A stretch of 64,000 nucleotides of DNA from Puniceicoccaceae bacterium K14 (GTDB taxonomy: Bacteria > Verrucomicrobiota > Verrucomicrobiia > Opitutales > Opitutaceae), in the NCBI GenBank assembly GCA_022538095.1, contig JAKYXN010000001.1:113182-177181 (forward strand), read 5' to 3'. The notes beneath the pieces were generated by a model that was not told the DNA's origin, did not search any database, and saw only the letters and a list, made by a program, of their open reading frames with translations. Of this stretch, positions 36,043 through 44,120 are shown piece by piece. The position numbers and the translations under genes were made by a program. Numbering within the stretch: the stretch's first letter is position 1; each line of letters begins with the position of its first letter.

Positions 36043-38634
36043 ATGCAAACCCGCAATCAACCGAGCACGCATTCTTCTTCCCTGCCCATATCCCTCGGCT
36101 GGATACTCAAATCCGCTTGGAGGGACGCCCGCCGCAATCGACGCAAGCTCCTACTCTTCGCATCCTCCGTCGTATTCGGAGTCGCCGCCATGGTCGGCGT
36201 CAACGCCTTCCGCATCAACTTGCAAAACGAAGTGCAAAGCCAATCCAAGGAACTTCTTGGGGCTGACTTCCGTATCGGTAGCCGCAGTCCGTTCTCCCAA
36301 GAAATCCTCCAATTCGTCGAGAGCCTGGCCCCCTCAGAGCGATCTAGTGAAGTCAGCTTCACCACCATGGCTAACTTCAACGAAGCCGATGCCACTCGCC
36401 TCGTATTCGTAAAAGGACTCGAAGGCCCATTTCCCTGGTATGGAAAACTCGAAACCATCCCTGACGATATTCACCCCTCCGATACAACCCCAGAGCCAGT
36501 CGCCATCGTAGACGAAGGACTCAGTATTCAATTCGGTCTCGAAATCGGAGATTCCGTCAAACTCGGCGATCAAACTTTCACCATTGCCGCCTTCCTCAAA
36601 AAAATCCCCGGCGATTCGCCTATGGCTGGCACCTTCGCTCCGCGTATCCTCATTGCCAAGCAGCACGTAGAATCCACCGGGCTTATAAAACTCGGTAGCC
36701 GCGTTTTCTATGCACAATCATTCATTTACCCTAACGGTTGGAACGAAGACAAACAAAACACCCTCAAAGAAATCAAACCGCTGCTAAAAGAACAACGCGT
36801 ATCCGAAACCACCGTTCAAGAACGCGTAGAAGACGTTGGCGAAACAATGGACCGCATGACTGACTATCTCAATCTTGTTGGCTTCATTTCCCTCCTTCTC
36901 GGCGGACTCGGAATCAGCGGTTCCGTCAGCGCCTACCTCAAAGGAAAACACGACACCGTTGCCATCCTAAGAACTTTTGGCTCAAGCTCCCAAGCGAGCC
37001 TTCTCATCTTCGGTATTCAAATTTCTCTCGTCGCGCTCATCGGCTCAATCGTTGGAGCCTCTATAGGGATCGGCATCCAATTCGCCTTGCCTACCATCCT
37101 AGCGTCCTTTCTCCCCGTAAACCTAGCCCTGTCTATTCCATGGAGCAACGTCATTGCCAGCCTCCTTATCGGCTGGGCCTTCGCTTCTGTATTCGCCTAC
37201 ATTCCACTCCTGCCCCTGAGAAGAATCACGCCGCTCTCCGCCCTCAGGTCAGGCTTCGACGAATCCCAACCCGCAAAACGAGATCCTTGGACCTGGGCCA
37301 TTTACACCGTCATCTGCCTCGGAACCACCGGACTCTCCATCTGGCTATCCAATAGCCTTCTCAATGGCATCCTCTTTATCGTCGGGCTCGCCCTTGCCTT
37401 ACTCGCCATTGGCGGCATAGGACTTGCCTTGCGTACGACACTCAAGCGCCTCTCAACTAAACGCTTCCCTTTCGCCCTCCGCCAAGGGCTGATGAATCTT
37501 TATCGCCCTAATAACCGTACCCAGTTCCTCATGATCACCATCGGCATGGGAACCTTCCTCATCTACACCCTCTTCTTAAGCGAAAAAGGACTCCTCCAAC
37601 AAGGCGAGATCGAGCGAGGCGAAAACCAACCCAACGTCATCCTATTCGGCATACAACCGGATCAAAAAGACGGCATCGAAACTCTCCTCAAATCAATGAA
37701 TCTAGAAATGCTAGCCTCCGAAGCCATCGTCACCATGCGCTTAACCGCGATAAATGGCGAAACCGCTTCCAAGATCAAGAGCATCCACGGAGAAGAAGTC
37801 GAACGCTGGGCCCTTCGCCGAGAATACCGCTCCACCTACCGCAATTACCTCCGAGAAGACGAGGAAATCACTAGCGGAACATTCACGCCCAAAGCATCCT
37901 TCGACTCCGACACTCCCATCCCAATCTCCATCGAAGAACGAATCGTCGAAGCTCTCAACCTCCAACTCGGCGACATCCTTCTCTGGGACGTACAAGGCCT
38001 CCCCATCGAAACCCAGGTAACCAGTATACGAGAAGTCGATTGGAAACAAATGAAGCCCAATTTCTTCGTCGTATTTCCTGAAGGGATACTCGAACCCGCC
38101 CCTTCCACCTTCGTAGTCGCCACCTACGCTCAAGACACCGAAACAAACGCCATACTCCAAAAGCAAGTAGTAACGAACTACCCTAATGTTTCCGTAGTTA
38201 ACCTAGACTTTATCATAGAAAGCCTCTCAAAAGTCTTCGACAAAATCGCCTTCGCCATCCGCTTCATGGCCACCTTTACCATTTTCACCGGTCTCATAGC
38301 TCTCACCGCCACCATTATCACCAGCCGCTACCAAAGAGTCAAAGAAAGTGTCCTACTTCGCACACTCGGCTGCTCCAGCAAGCAAATCCGAGCGATCCTC
38401 ATCACCGAATACGCCACCCTCGGCATCCTCGCCAGCGTATCCGGAATTCTACTTTCATTAATAGCCGGCTGGGCCCTCGCCACCTTCACATTCCAAGTAG
38501 ATTTTTCCATTCCCTGGACTGACACTCTCCTTACCGTAGTTGCAGTTTCCTTACTCACACTCGTCACAGGCCTCCTCAACAGCCTAGGCATCGCCTCACA
38601 TCCGCCATTGGAAACGCTAAGGAAAGAAGCTTAA
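36043..38634 (+). CDS. ybbP: ABC transporter permease, YbbP type (double FtsX domains)
   Basis: 863-residue inner-membrane permease. An N-terminal membrane helix (about 27-45), a large periplasmic domain (about 50-265), then three helices of the first FtsX unit (about 275-400), further helices (about 420-490), a second periplasmic domain (about 510-735) and a C-terminal FtsX unit (about 745-860). The pattern LRTLGCSSKQIRAILITEY is the coupling-helix region. The length and duplicated FtsX architecture match YbbP. It functions with the ATPase encoded just upstream. Confidence 0.92.
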   Translation: MQTRNQPSTHSSSLPISLGWILKSAWRDARRNRRKLLLFASSVVFGVAAMVGVNAFRINLQNEVQSQSKELLGADFRIGSRSPFSQEILQFVESLAPSERSSEVSFTTMANFNEADATRLVFVKGLEGPFPWYGKLETIPDDIHPSDTTPEPVAIVDEGLSIQFGLEIGDSVKLGDQTFTIAAFLKKIPGDSPMAGTFAPRILIAKQHVESTGLIKLGSRVFYAQSFIYPNGWNEDKQNTLKEIKPLLKEQRVSETTVQERVEDVGETMDRMTDYLNLVGFISLLLGGLGISGSVSAYLKGKHDTVAILRTFGSSSQASLLIFGIQISLVALIGSIVGASIGIGIQFALPTILASFLPVNLALSIPWSNVIASLLIGWAFASVFAYIPLLPLRRITPLSALRSGFDESQPAKRDPWTWAIYTVICLGTTGLSIWLSNSLLNGILFIVGLALALLAIGGIGLALRTTLKRLSTKRFPFALRQGLMNLYRPNNRTQFLMITIGMGTFLIYTLFLSEKGLLQQGEIERGENQPNVILFGIQPDQKDGIETLLKSMNLEMLASEAIVTMRLTAINGETASKIKSIHGEEVERWALRREYRSTYRNYLREDEEITSGTFTPKASFDSDTPIPISIEERIVEALNLQLGDILLWDVQGLPIETQVTSIREVDWKQMKPNFFVVFPEGILEPAPSTFVVATYAQDTETNAILQKQVVTNYPNVSVVNLDFIIESLSKVFDKIAFAIRFMATFTIFTGLIALTATIITSRYQRVKESVLLRTLGCSSKQIRAILITEYATLGILASVSGILLSLIAGWALATFTFQVDFSIPWTDTLLTVVAVSLLTLVTGLLNSLGIASHPPLETLRKEA

Positions 38635-38645
38635 TAAATGAGATT

Positions 38646-40250
38646 TCAATCTTCCGAATCAATCACAACCTGATCCCAACTCAACCCGAACTTCGACAAG
38701 TATTTTCTTAGACGATCCGAATCGTTATTCGTCTTCTTACTCAACCTTGAAACAGTAAATAGTCGTCTACCAGCTTCCGACAAATTTTTGGATTTCCGAC
38801 AAATTCGTATGACTTCCGCCAGTTGTGGGACATCGAAGGGATCAACTTGATTAGCTAGCTCTCCCATAACAGACAAGAGGAGTCCTTCATTACCCGTTAT
38901 AACAGGATCTTTTCCCCAACTTTTCTTTAGACGCCCAATTTCCGAATGAACCAATTCTAAGTTGATTCGCTTGCTCCCAGTCAAAGTCGCCATACGCGTA
39001 ATAGACGCATTCAGATCTCGGAAATTACCATTCCAGGTTGCTTCAGCCGAAACGGCAAATTGTTCAAATGCATCTCGGCCTTCTCTATTAAACCGTACCG
39101 CCCTGCCAGAATCCTGAGCGAATCGATCTAATTCGTATCCGATATTCGGGACTAGGTCCTCTCGACGGTCCGCAAGTCCAGGTAGTTCGTAAGACCACAA
39201 ATTGATCCGAGCCAATAAATCCTCGCGAAATTTGCCCGAAGAAACTTCCTTCGTAAGATTCTTATTCGTTCCCGAGATCAACATAAAATCGCTCTCGACT
39301 TCCTGATCGGCACCCAAAGGCAAAAAGCGCTTCTCCTCAATCGCTCGCAGGAGCATCGCTTGCTCATCCAAGCCAAGCTCGCCTATTTCATCAAGAAATA
39401 CCACCCCATGGTCCCCTACCCGCAACAAGCCATCTCTATCTTCCATAGCTCCCGTAAACGAACCTTTTTTGTGCCCAAAAAGCGCAGACATAGCGGCATC
39501 TCCACGAAGCGTCGCACAATTCACTTCCACAAAACTCCCCTTAACGCCTCGCTTCGATTTCTTAAGCTCGAAAATTCGCTTCGCCAACTGGGATTTCCCC
39601 GCTCCAGTAGGGCCCGTTAAAAGAATCGGATGCCGAGATTGGATCGCCACCTGCTCGATTTCCTGAATCATTTCATTGAATATCTTGTTCCTTGTATCGA
39701 TTCCAGATTTCAGCAAAGCCTGAGCATCGCGCTTCTCTATCTCGAAACGCTCTGCCAATTGATCATAGCGCGATAAATCCAAATCTATGATACGGTAATC
39801 TCCAGCAGATTCCACTCCCGTACGTTTAGGTGGCGAGGTCTGAATCAAACGAGCCGGAAAATGGCGCGACTCAGTCAGCAGGAAAAGACATATCTGGCAT
39901 ACATGCGTGCCCGTTGTGATATGTACCACGTACTCTTCGTTCTCAGGATCAAAGGGATAGTTCTTCGCAAAATCGAACAGTACTCCATAAACCGTCTCAA
40001 AATCCCACGGATCTTCCATAGAAATTTCATGAAGCTTCATAGAAGTTTCAGGCGACACAGTCTCTATATCCTTAAGCACCGTTTTCGCCAATCGCGAGAA
40101 CTTGCCCTCATACAAAAGCTCGAAGCGATCCACCACCAAATCGTCTTGCTGACAAATCGATACGCTCGGCCGCCACTTCTCCCACCGCTTACGCGATTCA
40201 GGACCGTCCAGTTGAGTTCCAAGGATTCCAATAGACACTAGCCGTTTCAT
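38646..40250 (-). CDS. rtcR: RtcR, CARF-domain sigma-54 activator of RNA repair genes
   Basis: 534-residue enhancer-binding protein. An N-terminal CARF-like regulatory domain (about 1-180; GILGTQLDG at the start, VVHITTGTHVCQICLFLL in the middle) senses RNA end ligands. The central AAA+ domain (about 185-425) has Walker A GPTGAGKS, Walker B VVFLDEIGEL and the sigma-54 contact loop GSFTGA (the common form is GAFTGA). A C-terminal helix-turn-helix-like segment (about 470-530) closes it. It diverges from the Ro60-rtcAB locus, its expected target, with a sigma-54-like element between. Confidence 0.93.
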   Translation of the reverse strand: MKRLVSIGILGTQLDGPESRKRWEKWRPSVSICQQDDLVVDRFELLYEGKFSRLAKTVLKDIETVSPETSMKLHEISMEDPWDFETVYGVLFDFAKNYPFDPENEEYVVHITTGTHVCQICLFLLTESRHFPARLIQTSPPKRTGVESAGDYRIIDLDLSRYDQLAERFEIEKRDAQALLKSGIDTRNKIFNEMIQEIEQVAIQSRHPILLTGPTGAGKSQLAKRIFELKKSKRGVKGSFVEVNCATLRGDAAMSALFGHKKGSFTGAMEDRDGLLRVGDHGVVFLDEIGELGLDEQAMLLRAIEEKRFLPLGADQEVESDFMLISGTNKNLTKEVSSGKFREDLLARINLWSYELPGLADRREDLVPNIGYELDRFAQDSGRAVRFNREGRDAFEQFAVSAEATWNGNFRDLNASITRMATLTGSKRINLELVHSEIGRLKKSWGKDPVITGNEGLLLSVMGELANQVDPFDVPQLAEVIRICRKSKNLSEAGRRLFTVSRLSKKTNNDSDRLRKYLSKFGLSWDQVVIDSED

Positions 40251-40408
40251 AAATTAGAATATTTTATAATTTTGTATCTATTCATCTATTTTTTGGAGTT
40301 TTTATTTCAATCTAAAAATTGAAAAATAGGATCCAAAATAAAATTATACAAATTTAACTCATTAATAATCAACATCTAACAATTCAACAAACAAGCCAGA
40401 CCAAGGAA

Positions 40409-40425
40409 TTGGCACGCATCGTGAT
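40409..40425 (+). promoter_or_regulatory. Candidate sigma-54 promoter of the Ro60/rtc locus
   Basis: TTGGCACGCATCGTGAT has a perfect -24 box (TGGCACG). At the expected distance of 10 bases after GG is GA in place of the usual GC, so the -12 box is imperfect. It lies about 60 bases before the Ro60 ATG and downstream of a divergent RtcR gene, which is a sigma-54 activator. That context is the main support. Confidence 0.6.
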
Positions 40426-40485
40426 AATAAGAAGCCAAGTCCAGTAAATTGCTGGAATGAAAACCAAACACAGGAAATCAAAACA

Positions 40486-42117
40486 ATGGCTAACAAGACG
40501 CTCTTCAAATCGACACGCGGCTCACGTATTTCATCGACCAATACCGTAAACCAAGCAGGTGGTATCGCTTACCAACGTTCGCCCAAACAAACACTTGCTC
40601 AATACGTAGCCACAGGATCTTTAAACGGCACTTTCTACGCTTCGGCAAACGAACAATTGAACCTCGCTCTTGAGATGTGCAGCCAGGTAAAAGACGGATA
40701 CATCGCTCGTCTTGCCCTCTACGCTCGCCAGTCTGCTCACATGAAAGACATGCCCGCATTGCTTTGCGCAGTCTTAAGCGTCCGCGATCCCGAGCTCTTC
40801 GAGCGAGTAGCCTCCACCGTATTGGACAATGCCAAAATGGTGCGCGTGTTCGTGCAAATAATGCGTTCAGGAGTAGTCGGACGCAAGTCTCTAGGCACTC
40901 GACCAAAGCGCTTCATTCAAGAATGGTTATATAAGCTTTCTGACGAGCAGCTCTTCCGCTCTTCCATAGGCCAAGCCCCATCCCTTGCTGATGTAATCAA
41001 GATGACGCACCCGCGTCCTCGCGATGAAGCTCGAGCAGCCTTGTACGCTTACCTCGTCGGCAAAGAATACGAAGTCGAGTCCCTTCCAAAAATCGTTGCC
41101 GAGTTCGAATCCTTCAAGCGTCGCATTCTCAGCGGTCCAAATCCTCCATCAGAGAAGAAAGGACTTCGCTTGATTCGAAAAAGTAAGAAAATTGAATTCG
41201 CCGAAGATCTGCCAGACGTTCCCTTCCGCTTGCTGACCGCGTTGCCTCTAGGTTTCCGCGAATGGGCAAGCATCGCTCGAAATGCACCTTGGCAAATGAC
41301 ACGCATGAACTTGAACACCTTTCAACGTCACGGACTATTCGAACGCCCAGAACTAGTGGACATGATCGCCGAAAGATTACGCGACCGAGCTATTATCAAA
41401 AAAGCTCGAGTATTTCCCTACCAGCTGTTGGCCGCCTACAAAGCCTTGGATTCAGGATTCCCTCGCAAAATCAAGAATGCGTTGCAAGACGCACTTGAGA
41501 TCGCTGTAGAAAACGTACCAGCCATCCAAGGACAGATTGTGCTTTGCCCGGACTCCTCTGGCTCCATGCAATCGCCAGTAACAGGCCATCGCAAAGGATC
41601 AACGAGTTCCGTTACCTGCGTCGAGGTTGCCGCCTTGATCGCAGCGTCATTCCTACGAGTCAATCGATCAGCCGAAGTCCTTCCCTTCATGGAGAAGGTC
41701 ATCGACGTCGACCTAAACCCACGAGACAGCGTCATGACCAATGCGAAAACACTCTCCAGTCTAGGCTGGGGTGGAACGAATTGTTCTGCTCCTTTGAAAC
41801 GACTGAACGATCAATGCGAGAGCCCAGACATCGTCGTATTCATTTCAGACAATGAGTCTTGGGTTGATTCCGGAAATCCACGACAAGGCACTGCAATGAT
41901 GCGTGAATGGCAGGAACTCAAACGTCGTAATCCAGACGCCAAGTTAGTCTGTATCGACATTCAACCATACGATACGTTACAGGCATCCTCTCGACGAGAT
42001 ATCTTAAATATCGGCGGGTTTTCCGACTCCGTATTCAAAACAATCGCCGACTTCGCCAACCACCCAATAGACGGCGACTACTGGGTAGACGAAATCGAGA
42101 GCATTCAAATTCCATAA
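40486..42117 (+). CDS. rsr: Ro60/Rsr homologue (TROVE plus vWA domains)
   Basis: 543-residue ring-shaped RNA-binding protein that holds Y RNAs on its outer face and threads misfolded RNA ends through its centre. The TROVE domain (about 20-340) is made of HEAT-like helices; typical pieces are NQAGGIAYQRSPKQTLAQYV and GYIARLALYARQ. The C-terminal von Willebrand A domain (about 350-540) has an intact MIDAS motif, D356-S-S358-G-S360, which carries a metal in known Ro structures. It is the first gene after the candidate sigma-54 promoter and is followed by a hairpin terminator and four Y-RNA-like genes, then rtcA and rtcB, as in enteric rsr-yrlA-rtcBA loci. Confidence 0.95.
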   Translation: MANKTLFKSTRGSRISSTNTVNQAGGIAYQRSPKQTLAQYVATGSLNGTFYASANEQLNLALEMCSQVKDGYIARLALYARQSAHMKDMPALLCAVLSVRDPELFERVASTVLDNAKMVRVFVQIMRSGVVGRKSLGTRPKRFIQEWLYKLSDEQLFRSSIGQAPSLADVIKMTHPRPRDEARAALYAYLVGKEYEVESLPKIVAEFESFKRRILSGPNPPSEKKGLRLIRKSKKIEFAEDLPDVPFRLLTALPLGFREWASIARNAPWQMTRMNLNTFQRHGLFERPELVDMIAERLRDRAIIKKARVFPYQLLAAYKALDSGFPRKIKNALQDALEIAVENVPAIQGQIVLCPDSSGSMQSPVTGHRKGSTSSVTCVEVAALIAASFLRVNRSAEVLPFMEKVIDVDLNPRDSVMTNAKTLSSLGWGGTNCSAPLKRLNDQCESPDIVVFISDNESWVDSGNPRQGTAMMREWQELKRRNPDAKLVCIDIQPYDTLQASSRRDILNIGGFSDSVFKTIADFANHPIDGDYWVDEIESIQIP

Positions 42118-42127
42118 TAGGTCGCCT

Positions 42128-42154
42128 CGGGCGGCATTCTCGCCGCCCGTTTTC
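42128..42154 (+). terminator. Hairpin terminator or attenuator after the Ro60 gene
   Basis: CGGGCGGC pairs with GCCGCCCG (8 bp, six-base loop) and is followed by GTTTTC, starting 11 bases after the Ro60 stop. The short T run suggests partial termination, so some transcripts could read on into the Y RNAs and rtcAB. Confidence 0.7.
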
Positions 42155-42188
42155 ACAACCCGACACGTTCTTTAATACACTTTCAACT

Positions 42189-42298
42189 ATTCTGCGAATA
42201 CCGAGGTGACTACATTGGTTAATGAGGTTCGAATCCTCTGACTGGTTCAGTTCTAAATTGAGCCTGTTCAAATGTCTCCTCCATCCTAGTCGCAGAAT
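42189..42298 (+). ncRNA. Y-RNA-like gene 1 (partial tRNA mimic)
   Basis: A 9-bp closing helix (42189-42197 with 42290-42298) is interrupted on the 3' side by a five-base bulge (CCTAG, 42285-42289), then continues as an 8-position helix with one U-U mismatch (42203-42210 with 42274-42281). This bulged end helix is the Ro-binding form of Y RNAs. Inside are a tRNA T arm (GAGG-TTCGAAT-CCTC, 42224-42238) and a 9-bp acceptor-like hairpin (42244-42264). No D arm follows, so the tRNA mimic is incomplete. It shares ACTACAT (42209-42215) with units 2 and 3. About 110 bases. Confidence 0.8.
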
Positions 42299-42314
42299 CA
42301 TTTATAAAATTTCA

Positions 42315-42457
42315 GGTTTGTCCGAATGCTGGAAGGACTACATGCTTCATATGCAGTTGGTCGCGGGTTCGAATCCCGCCGTGCCGCCCATTATCGGCAC
42401 GTAGCTCAGAGGTAGAGCAACTTATTACGTCTTTCCCCAATTCTTGTCGGACAAGCC
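42315..42457 (+). ncRNA. Y-RNA-like gene 2 with full circularly permuted tRNA mimic
   Basis: A 10-bp closing helix (42315-42324 with 42448-42457) has a CTTGT bulge on the 3' strand (42443-42447), 3 bp, then an 8-bp helix (42331-42338 with 42429-42436). The interior reads like a tRNA opened at the anticodon and closed at the acceptor end: T arm GCGGG-TTCGAAT-CCCGC (42363-42379), 7-bp acceptor stem CGTGCCG/CGGCACG with an 8-base loop (42380-42401), D arm GCTC-AGAGGTA-GAGC (42404-42418). AACT/AGTT forms the remnant anticodon helix. The CTTG bulge recalls vertebrate Y RNAs. T residues follow the 3' end. Confidence 0.88.
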
Positions 42458-42471
42458 TTTTCTTCAATTTC

Positions 42472-42610
42472 CCGTGCGAATGCCAGATAGGACTACATTA
42501 TAATCTATTGGCTGCAGGTTCGAGTCCTGCCGCTAACCCACTATAGGTCTAGCGTAGCTCAATGAGGTAGAGCAGTAGCAACAACGTCTTATCAAAATCT
42601 TGTCTCACGG
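42472..42610 (+). ncRNA. Y-RNA-like gene 3 with full circularly permuted tRNA mimic
   Basis: Closing helix CCGTG/CACGG (42472-42476 with 42606-42610) continues past a mismatch to the same CTTGT bulge as unit 2, then an 8-bp helix (42486-42493 with 42586-42593). Permuted tRNA elements follow in order: T arm GCAGG-TTCGAGT-CCTGC (42514-42530), acceptor-like stem of 8 bp with one bulged C (42531-42538 with 42546-42554), D arm GCTC-AATGAGGTA-GAGC (42557-42573), and a 5-bp anticodon-position helix (42505-42509 with 42574-42578). The 3' end can also fold into TGTCTC/GAGACA followed by CTTTT, a possible terminator. It differs in sequence from unit 2 while keeping the fold. Confidence 0.86.
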
Positions 42611-42625
42611 AGACACTTTTCAACT

Positions 42626-42694
42626 TTGACTGAATGCCCTTCGGAAGTACATCTATATAGTGACTCATTTCGAAAGCCCAACCTAGTCAGTCAA
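42626..42694 (+). ncRNA. Y-RNA-like gene 4 (minimal, no tRNA mimic)
   Basis: An 8-bp closing helix (TTGACTGA 42626-42633 with TCAGTCAA 42687-42694) carries the same 3'-strand CCTAG bulge (42682-42686) as unit 1, and the GAATGCC box at the same place as in the other units. Inside is a short helix (CGGAA with TTTCG) and an AU-rich loop; T arm, acceptor and D arm are absent. At about 69 bases it would be a bare Ro-binding RNA. The call depends on its similarity to the other three units. Confidence 0.65.
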
Positions 42695-42782
42695 TTCATA
42701 CCAATTATATTCATACAATAACTACATAAAAAAGTAGTCAAATGAGACATTCTAACAAACACCCTGGGTATCTATTTGCGAT

Positions 42783-43067
42783 ATGTGGGACAAGGAAACT
42801 GACACCCTTTTAGAAAGTCGAGAAGGTCTAAAAACCCTAAAAAGCAAGATCGAAACTGCCCTCAAAAACGGAAGAGCAGAGATTGGAGACGACCTCGAAG
42901 CCGATTTTTCAGATATAAAAATCCTAGAAACCAAACCAGCAATTAGCTCAGAACACACCACAGAAACAATTCCAGAAAAAGTCACTCTCTACGGGTGTCT
43001 CCTTTCTGTCGCCACTTGCCTAGGAATTTTCATTTTCGGATGCTACTCGCTAATCAAATTGATTTAA
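42783..43067 (+). CDS. Small single-pass membrane protein of the rtc locus, function unknown
   Basis: 94 residues, not recognised. The first 70 are hydrophilic, rich in Lys and Glu with helical or coiled-coil character (WDKETDTLLESREGLKTLK). A single membrane helix closes the protein (about 68-92, containing three Cys). It has no signal peptide, so a tail-anchored topology is likely. It begins about 90 bases after the last Y-RNA-like unit and ends 19 bases before rtcA, in the same direction, so it is probably co-expressed. It could place the repair enzymes near the membrane, or be unrelated. Confidence 0.65.
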   Translation: MWDKETDTLLESREGLKTLKSKIETALKNGRAEIGDDLEADFSDIKILETKPAISSEHTTETIPEKVTLYGCLLSVATCLGIFIFGCYSLIKLI

Positions 43068-43086
43068 CAATTTCACAACTAAACAT

Positions 43087-44112
43087 ATGTCACCAATAAC
43101 AATAGACGGTTCACAGGGAGAAGGCGGAGGGCAAATCCTCCGCTCATCGCTCGCCCTTTCCCTAGTCACAGGAAAAGCCTTTCGTATCGAAAATATAAGG
43201 GCAAAACGCGATAAGCCTGGACTCTTACGCCAACACTATGCCTCCGCCAGAGCAGCGGAACAAATATCCAACGCCAAAACTCAAGGCATTGAGCTAAAAT
43301 CCACAGCACTGGAGTTCGCTCCAGGAAAGATAGAAGCAGGCAACCACTCATTCGTGGTCGGCTCCGCCGGCAGTACAGCGCTCGTACTTCAAACCATTCT
43401 TCCCGCCCTCGCACAAACAAGCTCGGAATCCAGCATCCAAATCACTGGAGGAACCCACAACCCGATGAGCCCTCCATTCGACTTTGTACGAGACACATTT
43501 GCACCAGTCGTCTCTCACTGCGGTTGGGACATTCAAGCCACGTGTAATCGCTACGGATTCTATCCTGTAGGCGGTGGCACGGTATCCTACACAATCAAAA
43601 AAACGAATACCAATGGTCCTATAAACCTACTAGAGCGCGGTCCGCTTCTATTTCGAGAAGCCTATGCTCGTGTAGCCAATATACCTTTTAATATCGCTGA
43701 ACGCGAAATCGCCTACCTCCGAGAAAAACTAGAGCTAAGTGAAGAAAACGCCAAAGCCCGCACGATCGAAAACGCTAGCGGCCCTGGCAATTTTTGCATG
43801 GTCCAACTACACTTCGAAAACATCATCGAGACTTTCATCGCCTACGGACGCACAGGAGTCAGTAGCGAACGGGTCGCCGAGGCCGCAGTAAAACAAATTA
43901 AGCGTTATTTAAAATCAAACGCTCCAGTGGGTGATTACTTAGCTGACCAACTGCTATTGCCAATCTGCTTGGGTCCCGGTGGTTCCTTCCGAACCACCGC
44001 GATAACACCCCACTTCGAAACCAACGCAAAAATAATTAAACAATTCTTAGACGTAGACATCTCCTGGGAACGTGAAGATCGCCTCTCTTGGGTCGTCAAT
44101 ATCGAAAACTAA
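43087..44112 (+). CDS. rtcA: RNA 3'-terminal phosphate cyclase RtcA
   Basis: ATP-dependent enzyme that turns RNA 3'-phosphate ends into 2',3'-cyclic phosphates. 341 residues. The family opening IDGSQGEGGGQILRSSLALS is exact. VGSAGSTALVLQTILPAL and PVGGGTV are conserved blocks, and GDYLADQLLLPICLGPGGSF precedes the catalytic His309 (TPHFETN), which is adenylylated in the E. coli enzyme. It lies 8 bases before rtcB and after the Y-RNA-like array, so it belongs to the RtcR-controlled repair locus. Confidence 0.95.
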   Translation: MSPITIDGSQGEGGGQILRSSLALSLVTGKAFRIENIRAKRDKPGLLRQHYASARAAEQISNAKTQGIELKSTALEFAPGKIEAGNHSFVVGSAGSTALVLQTILPALAQTSSESSIQITGGTHNPMSPPFDFVRDTFAPVVSHCGWDIQATCNRYGFYPVGGGTVSYTIKKTNTNGPINLLERGPLLFREAYARVANIPFNIAEREIAYLREKLELSEENAKARTIENASGPGNFCMVQLHFENIIETFIAYGRTGVSSERVAEAAVKQIKRYLKSNAPVGDYLADQLLLPICLGPGGSFRTTAITPHFETNAKIIKQFLDVDISWEREDRLSWVVNIEN

Positions 44113-44120
44113 TTAAAAAA

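Noticed and set aside
42222..42404. 60-codon open frame on the plus strand
   Set aside because: It runs through RNA units 1 and 2 and has no protein family features.
42200..42610. Ordinary tRNA genes, suggested by T-arm and D-arm sequences
   Set aside because: T arms come before D arms, acceptor stems are closed by short loops, and no anticodon arm is intact. The pieces sit inside Y-RNA-type bulged helices.
42719..42739. Possible fifth Y-RNA unit around ACTACAT ... GTAGT
   Set aside because: It lacks the GAAT box, bulge and closing helix. Only a 5-bp hairpin remains.
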